Assembly (NCBI GenBank): GCA_001897835.1
Contig: MKUN01000022.1
Location: 1-64,000 of the forward strand
Reading direction: 5' to 3'
Length of the DNA stretch: 64,000 nucleotides
Source of the DNA: Bacteroidetes bacterium 46-16
Lineage (GTDB): Bacteria > Bacteroidota > Bacteroidia > Chitinophagales > Chitinophagaceae
The notes under the pieces are model-generated. The model searched no databases, had not been told where the DNA came from, and saw only the letters and a program-made list of their open reading frames with translations. Of the stretch, positions 60,085-64,000 are shown one piece after another. The position numbers and the translations under genes are program-made. Each line of letters begins with the position of its first letter. Position 1 is the stretch's first letter.

Positions 60085-61527
60085 CTAATCTATCTTGCTT
60101 ACCATATCCTCGCTGTTCATATTCTTTTGCTGCACCATCTTACGCAGGCCGTTATTTACACGGTCTATACCATCTACGTTCAATATGATGACCGGCCTTT
60201 TTTTGCGGTCTGTAAAGCTGATCAGCGATTCGCGGTCGGCATGCACCTTACGCAGCTCGGGGAATATTTGCCTGAGCAGAGCGAAATCTTCGCTATGGTT
60301 GTGATGAATGATAAATAACTGTGTACCGGGCGATCTCTTTACCAGGTTAAGCGTCTGGTTGTCGGCTATAGGGAACGATGAAGAACAGCTTGTAATATTA
60401 TAATACTTCCTCAGGGTCTTATTGATCCAGTGCATCTCATCCATATTGGCCGCATCGGTGTACAACGACACCCTGTTGAGCAGGTTATCGTAATCGCTCA
60501 CCGCATCGGGAAATTTCTTTTTGAACTGGTCAATGGCGTTTTTGATAAAGGCCTCATCTATCCTTTTATGCCGGTGGATGTACGATTTCACCATGGGATA
60601 TATCGCCTTCGCGTAGTTATTTATATAGGTGTTGTCGTACCAGTTGCCCTTGTCGGTATGCCCGGTAAGGTATTCATAGGCCCAGCCATTACCACATGCT
60701 GTGGCGAGGGCCTCATCAAAATAGGTATAGGCATATTTGGCATAGCCCGATCTTTGGGCTGCAAATGCGGAATCTTCCCTCCACTGTGTCCGAAAGGGTT
60801 GCCTGTCGTACAGTACATGGCACATCTCGTGCACGGCCACACCTATGCGCATGGCATAGTTGCGTTCGCCGGTCAGTACTGCCAGCACCAGGTTATTGCC
60901 ATGCGGCGTGGCCGTGGTGTGGCCATGCTCACCGGGTATGGGATATATACCTATTTCGAAAGAGGTATTGGCGGGCCAGCTGCTGCCATAAAAATCCTTG
61001 AGCTTGCCGAAGATAATATCGACCTTACCGGTGTATTTTTCCAGTTCTTTCAACTGCCTTTCCGCATCATCTTTATACTCCTTCCAGATCATGTCGTTGT
61101 AATAGGGCTCTGCCCAGTACATCACATCGCGCAGTTTTTGCAGTTGATCATCGGGCATGATGCCGATGCTGTTATGCAGGAATTTTTCCGTGTACTTAGA
61201 CCTTACCGCGGTGCCTTTTATGATATTATATACCGATTTGTTTTTTTGTCTCGCTGCAGGCAGGTCGTCCGAAGGCCGGTAGGTAGACATATTGATGCTG
61301 GCAAAGCGATCCACCATCCTATAAAAATCTTCGCGGTTGGCAACGGGTACATGCTTATATATATATGCAGAGTATGTGCGTGAAGCATCCCATTGTTTGT
61401 TGGCGGCCTCCAGGAAGGTAAGCAGGCACAAGGGCTTGCTGATCCTGAAGTGTACTATGGACTGCGCAGTGCCGGTACTTTGACAAAAAATGAGCACTAT
61501 AAGGGTGAGCGTACTGAACCTTTTCAT
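60085..61527 (-). CDS. Secreted HExxH protein of unknown family
   Basis: This 480-residue protein has a signal peptide (MKRFSTLTLIVLIFCQSTGTAQ) and a zinc-protease motif GVAVHEMCHVLYD near residue 245 (HEMCH). FDEALATACGNGWAYEYL about 50 residues later could hold the third ligand, as in gluzincins. A C-terminal part of about 120 residues follows. The protein is probably periplasmic and a metallopeptidase, but no named family was recognised. ATG at 61527 starts the signal peptide. The small hypothetical gene upstream ends 23 nt before it, so the two may form an operon. Confidence 0.65.
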   Translation of the reverse strand: MKRFSTLTLIVLIFCQSTGTAQSIVHFRISKPLCLLTFLEAANKQWDASRTYSAYIYKHVPVANREDFYRMVDRFASINMSTYRPSDDLPAARQKNKSVYNIIKGTAVRSKYTEKFLHNSIGIMPDDQLQKLRDVMYWAEPYYNDMIWKEYKDDAERQLKELEKYTGKVDIIFGKLKDFYGSSWPANTSFEIGIYPIPGEHGHTTATPHGNNLVLAVLTGERNYAMRIGVAVHEMCHVLYDRQPFRTQWREDSAFAAQRSGYAKYAYTYFDEALATACGNGWAYEYLTGHTDKGNWYDNTYINNYAKAIYPMVKSYIHRHKRIDEAFIKNAIDQFKKKFPDAVSDYDNLLNRVSLYTDAANMDEMHWINKTLRKYYNITSCSSSFPIADNQTLNLVKRSPGTQLFIIHHNHSEDFALLRQIFPELRKVHADRESLISFTDRKKRPVIILNVDGIDRVNNGLRKMVQQKNMNSEDMVSKID

Positions 61528-61550
61528 AAAAACCGAGCAGCAATATAACA

Positions 61551-61877
61551 CTACCAGCTCAAATCTTCATCCTCTTTAGCGGGATTTGTATCCCGAAACA
61601 GCTGCCTGCTGCGTATCTTTTGCAGCTGGCGATCATATACCAGGCGGGCTATTTTATGTGCCACATCTTCTTCTTCCAGCACCCCGTTCAGTTTTTTTTC
61701 AGATATATCAAGGCGGTACATCAACTGGAAGAAAGCCTCGGGGCCGCTTTCAATAAGCGACACTATACGGTTGGCCAGGTGTGCTAATATCGCTTCTTCC
61801 GAGAGGCTTTCAGGCAGTTGCAATTCCCAATCGCGCTGCAACGCATCGGCGATCTCCCGTGTTGTCTTATCCTCCAT
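61551..61877 (-). CDS. Small conserved-looking hypothetical protein, 108 residues
   Basis: This is a soluble acidic helical protein (IADALQRDWELQLPESLSEEAILAHLANRIVSLIESGP, FFQLMYRLDISEKKLNGVL) without a signal peptide. I recognise no family, but the regular helix pattern and the compact position after glyS suggest a real gene. Its start is 57 nt from the glyS stop, with a perfect hairpin in between (61885-61911). It precedes the HExxH gene on the same strand. Function unknown. Confidence 0.65.
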   Translation of the reverse strand: MEDKTTREIADALQRDWELQLPESLSEEAILAHLANRIVSLIESGPEAFFQLMYRLDISEKKLNGVLEEEDVAHKIARLVYDRQLQKIRSRQLFRDTNPAKEDEDLSW

Positions 61878-61884
61878 AAATGCA

Positions 61885-61911
61885 AATTTGCCGGTTTATC
61901 ACCGGCAAATT
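61885..61911 (-). terminator. Hairpin in the glyS-hypothetical gap
   Basis: AATTTGCCGG and CCGGCAAATT form a 10-bp stem with a 7-nt loop. No U run follows directly on the minus strand, so it may be a weak terminator of glyS or a leader structure of the next gene. Confidence 0.45.
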
Positions 61912-61934
61912 ACACAAATCATATTATTAAATTT

Positions 61935-63365
61935 TTAAAAAGCCTTTATCTTATCGAGTACCAGTTGCTTCACCGCACTTATGGATATGCGCTCCTGCTG
62001 CATACTGTCGCGATAGCGTATGGTAACGGTCTGGTCTTCTTTGGTTTGATGATCGATGGTGACACAGAAGGGTGTACCAATGGCATCCATGCGGCGGTAG
62101 CGCTTGCCGATAGTATCCTTTTCCTCGTAGAAGCATTTGAACTCCGGCCGGCATTCGTTCATCAGGTCGCGGGCTATATCCGGCAGGCCATCCTTCTTGG
62201 TAAGGGGCAGTATGGCCAGCTTTATGGGTGCCAGCATCGGCGGGAAGCGCAGCACCACCCTGTCGTCCTTCTTCTCTTCTGTGCCCAGGTCTTCTTCTGC
62301 ATAGGCCTCGCTCAGCACCATCATCACAGCACGGTCAAGGCCTATCGAGGTTTCTATTACGTAGGGCACGTAGTGCTGGTTCAGCTCCGTATCAAAATAG
62401 GTCAGTTTCTTACCACTGTGTTGTTGGTGCTGGCTCAGGTCATAGTCGGTGCGGCTGTGTATGCCTTCCACTTCTTTGAAGCCCATCGGGAAATCATATT
62501 CTATATCGCAGGCAGCATCGGCATAGTGGGCCAGTTTCACATGATCGTGAAAGCGGTAATGCTCCTGCGGTATGCCCAGGCTCAGGTGCCATTTCATCCG
62601 CGCTTCTTTCCAGTGCTCATACCATTCCTTCTGCGTGCCGGGGCGCACAAAGAACTGCATCTCCATCTGCTCGAACTCGCGCATACGGAATATGAAACCA
62701 CGGGCCACGATCTCGTTACGGAAAGCCTTACCTGTTTGCGCAATACCAAAGGGTATCTTCATACGGCCGGTCTTCTGCACGTTCAGGAAGTTCACAAAAA
62801 TGCCCTGCGCGGTTTCGGGGCGCAGGTACACTACATTCGCCTCATCGGCCACAGAGCCCATTTCGGTAGAGAACATGAGGTTGAACTGGCGCACGTCGGT
62901 CCAGTTACTGGTGCCGCCTATAGCACATTTGATCTTATTGTCTTCTATCAGTTGTTTCAGCCCGGCAAAATCATTTACCGCCAGCAGCTGGTCCATTTTA
63001 GCCAGTAGTGCATCACCATCTTCTTTGGGTAAAGTTTCGGCATGGCCTTCTATCAGGTGATCTACCCGGTAACGCTTCTGGCTGTCTTTATTATCGATCA
63101 TAGGGTCGCTGAAGTTATCAACGTGCCCGCTGGCCTTCCATACGGTAGGGTGCATAAAGATGGCGGCATCAATACCCACAATGTTATCATTCATTTGCAC
63201 CATGCTCTTCCACCAGTAATCGCGGATGTTCTTTTTCAGTTCCGAGCCATATTGCCCATAGTCATACACTGCCTGCAGGCCGTCGTATATCTCGCTCGAT
63301 TGAAATATAAACCCATACTCCTTACAGTGTGCTATAATGTTTTGCAGCTTATTATCATTTGCCAT
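61935..63365 (-). CDS. glyS: Glycine-tRNA ligase (dimeric, eukaryote-like)
   Basis: Class II aminoacyl-tRNA synthetase that charges tRNA-Gly. The 476-residue single-chain form (alpha2) shows FIFQSSEIYDGLQAVYDYGQYGSELK near the start, motif 2 at RNEIVARGFIFRMREFEQMEMQFF and motif 3 at ETSIGLDRAVMMVL. The C-terminal anticodon-binding domain includes FPPMLAPIKLAILPL and GTPFCVTID. ATG at 63365 gives the expected N-terminus; upstream in-frame codons to 63458 are rejected. A TATTTTTG box at 63374-63381 is a possible -7 element. Confidence 0.95.
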   Translation of the reverse strand: MANDNKLQNIIAHCKEYGFIFQSSEIYDGLQAVYDYGQYGSELKKNIRDYWWKSMVQMNDNIVGIDAAIFMHPTVWKASGHVDNFSDPMIDNKDSQKRYRVDHLIEGHAETLPKEDGDALLAKMDQLLAVNDFAGLKQLIEDNKIKCAIGGTSNWTDVRQFNLMFSTEMGSVADEANVVYLRPETAQGIFVNFLNVQKTGRMKIPFGIAQTGKAFRNEIVARGFIFRMREFEQMEMQFFVRPGTQKEWYEHWKEARMKWHLSLGIPQEHYRFHDHVKLAHYADAACDIEYDFPMGFKEVEGIHSRTDYDLSQHQQHSGKKLTYFDTELNQHYVPYVIETSIGLDRAVMMVLSEAYAEEDLGTEEKKDDRVVLRFPPMLAPIKLAILPLTKKDGLPDIARDLMNECRPEFKCFYEEKDTIGKRYRRMDAIGTPFCVTIDHQTKEDQTVTIRYRDSMQQERISISAVKQLVLDKIKAF

Positions 63366-63501
63366 AACGGGGGCAAAAATAGGTAAAAGAGGGAGAATGC
63401 CTTGCGCATAATGAAGACAACAAATAGTCAATAAATAAATGTTTATGCCGATAATCAAAACCGGAAATATCAGCGGATATTTATAGAAGACATTTCTTTA
63501 A

Positions 63502-64000
63502 ATGCTTTTCCCCCGTTTTTTACTGTTTTTTGGGCTTTTTTGTTTCCTTTTCATGCCTGGATTGCAGGCCCAGTATGTGATAAAAGGTACGATATCTGAC
63601 AAAAACAATGATCCGGTTATGTTTGCTACCATTACCCTGCAGCGTACAAAAGACAGCAGTATAATTATTACAGGGCTTGCCGACAGTGCAGGTAAATTTA
63701 CTTTACAAAACAGCAATATAAAAGAAACATTCATCACAGTATCAGCACCCGGTTATATTGCGAATGCTCAAAAAATAACAGACAGTTCATCGAAAAATAT
63801 CATTCTTCAATTCACACTGAAAGGAGCAGAAAAGCTGTTAGCCAATGTTACCATAACTGCTAAAAAGCCCTTGATAGAGCGCAGGCCCGACCGTATAATT
63901 TTTAATGTAGCGGATCACATTACCAGCGATGGGAGCGATGCTATGAATGTATTAAAAAAGGCACCCGGTGTGCGGGTGCGTGACGGGGAGATATCGATAT
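63502..64000 (+). CDS. Outer-membrane beta-barrel/TonB-dependent receptor-like protein, truncated by window end
   Basis: The frame opens at ATG 63502 and runs beyond the window end. It has a signal peptide (FLLFFGLFCFLFMPGLQAQ), a carboxypeptidase-regulatory-like domain (YVIKGTISDKNNDPVMFATITLQ, about 24-105) and a plug beginning (TITAKKPLIERRPDRIIFNV, then DAMNVLKKAPGVRVRDGEISI). This is the same OMP_b-brl_3 type as the protein at 44620. Only about 166 residues of a typical 750-950 are visible. Its start diverges from glyS. Function unknown; probably surface transport or binding. Confidence 0.85.
   Translation, partial: MLFPRFLLFFGLFCFLFMPGLQAQYVIKGTISDKNNDPVMFATITLQRTKDSSIIITGLADSAGKFTLQNSNIKETFITVSAPGYIANAQKITDSSSKNIILQFTLKGAEKLLANVTITAKKPLIERRPDRIIFNVADHITSDGSDAMNVLKKAPGVRVRDGEISI

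Noticed and set aside
60430-61383. Open frame of 317 codons on the plus strand
   Set aside because: It is antisense to the secreted HExxH protein, which has a signal peptide and metal motif.
61818-63008. Open frame of 396 codons on the plus strand
   Set aside because: It is antisense to glyS and the small hypothetical gene; there is no recognisable protein in it.
1-64000. CRISPR array, insertion sequence, integrase or prophage genes
   Set aside because: No spaced direct repeats of CRISPR type, no transposase, integrase or phage structural genes were found on either strand.

Overview
The window reads as chromosome of a Bacteroidota bacterium, most likely a Chitinophaga/Sphingobacterium-type member. 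The evidence is a type IX secretion system (T9SS) response regulator (PorX), a PorG-like outer-membrane protein, five secreted proteins with T9SS type A or type B C-terminal sorting domains, a GLPGLI protein, large carboxypeptidase-regulatory/beta-barrel outer-membrane proteins, a eukaryote-like glycyl-tRNA synthetase, and promoters of the Bacteroidota type (TTG, about 19-22 nt, then TAnnTTTG) instead of the E. coli type. No rRNA, CRISPR array, transposase or prophage was seen. The only RNA gene found is tRNA-Leu(TAG).

Layout. 1-5.9 kb: LD-carboxypeptidase, rhodanese, obg-adk, an RluE-type pseudouridine synthase, and a batB-batC pair. 6-7.8 kb: glycosylasparaginase and cutC. 7.8-12 kb: a T9SS cargo gene followed, reading upstream, by an ECF sigma factor and its partner, which carries an anti-sigma-like N-terminus, one inner-membrane helix, a low-complexity linker of about 415 residues and an outer-membrane beta-barrel (Dma-type architecture). 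12-20 kb: a membrane protein, a ferredoxin-reductase-like protein, an orphan ParA, a MoxR-TPR pair, a small lipoprotein and a DUF1648 protein. 20-27.8 kb: porX, a GNAT enzyme, a T9SS propeller protein, porG-like, nadK, a cytochrome/propeller lipoprotein and folB. 27.8-30 kb: purL.

30-33 kb is the clearest accessory segment. It is an AT-rich DarT-DarG toxin-antitoxin pair (DNA ADP-ribosylation, known in other bacteria as phage defence), bordered upstream by a cluster of seven ATTTCCGG-like repeats and downstream by a perfect 10-bp palindrome and an orphan hypothetical gene. 33-36.4 kb holds a CheY-like regulator, two lipoprotein hydrolases and a 2OG-Fe(II) oxygenase. 36.5-39 kb has two more T9SS cargo proteins. 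39-43.4 kb has ychF, plsC, a DinB-like enzyme and a second MoxR. 43.5-52.7 kb has GLPGLI plus an outer-membrane beta-barrel protein, a GH3/serine-hydrolase fusion, ispE, an ABC ATPase and a cobalamin adenosyltransferase. 52.8-64 kb has a large type B T9SS protein, a CBM9-like lipoprotein, mtfA, tig, tRNA-Leu, an OmpR-family regulator, a secreted HExxH protein, glyS and the start of another outer-membrane beta-barrel protein cut by the window end.

Most genes are ordinary housekeeping or envelope genes in short operons. The most interesting parts are the one-piece trans-envelope anti-sigma protein with its sigma factor, and the DarTG island with the unexplained repeat cluster beside it. Product names were assigned by reading motifs, without any database search.
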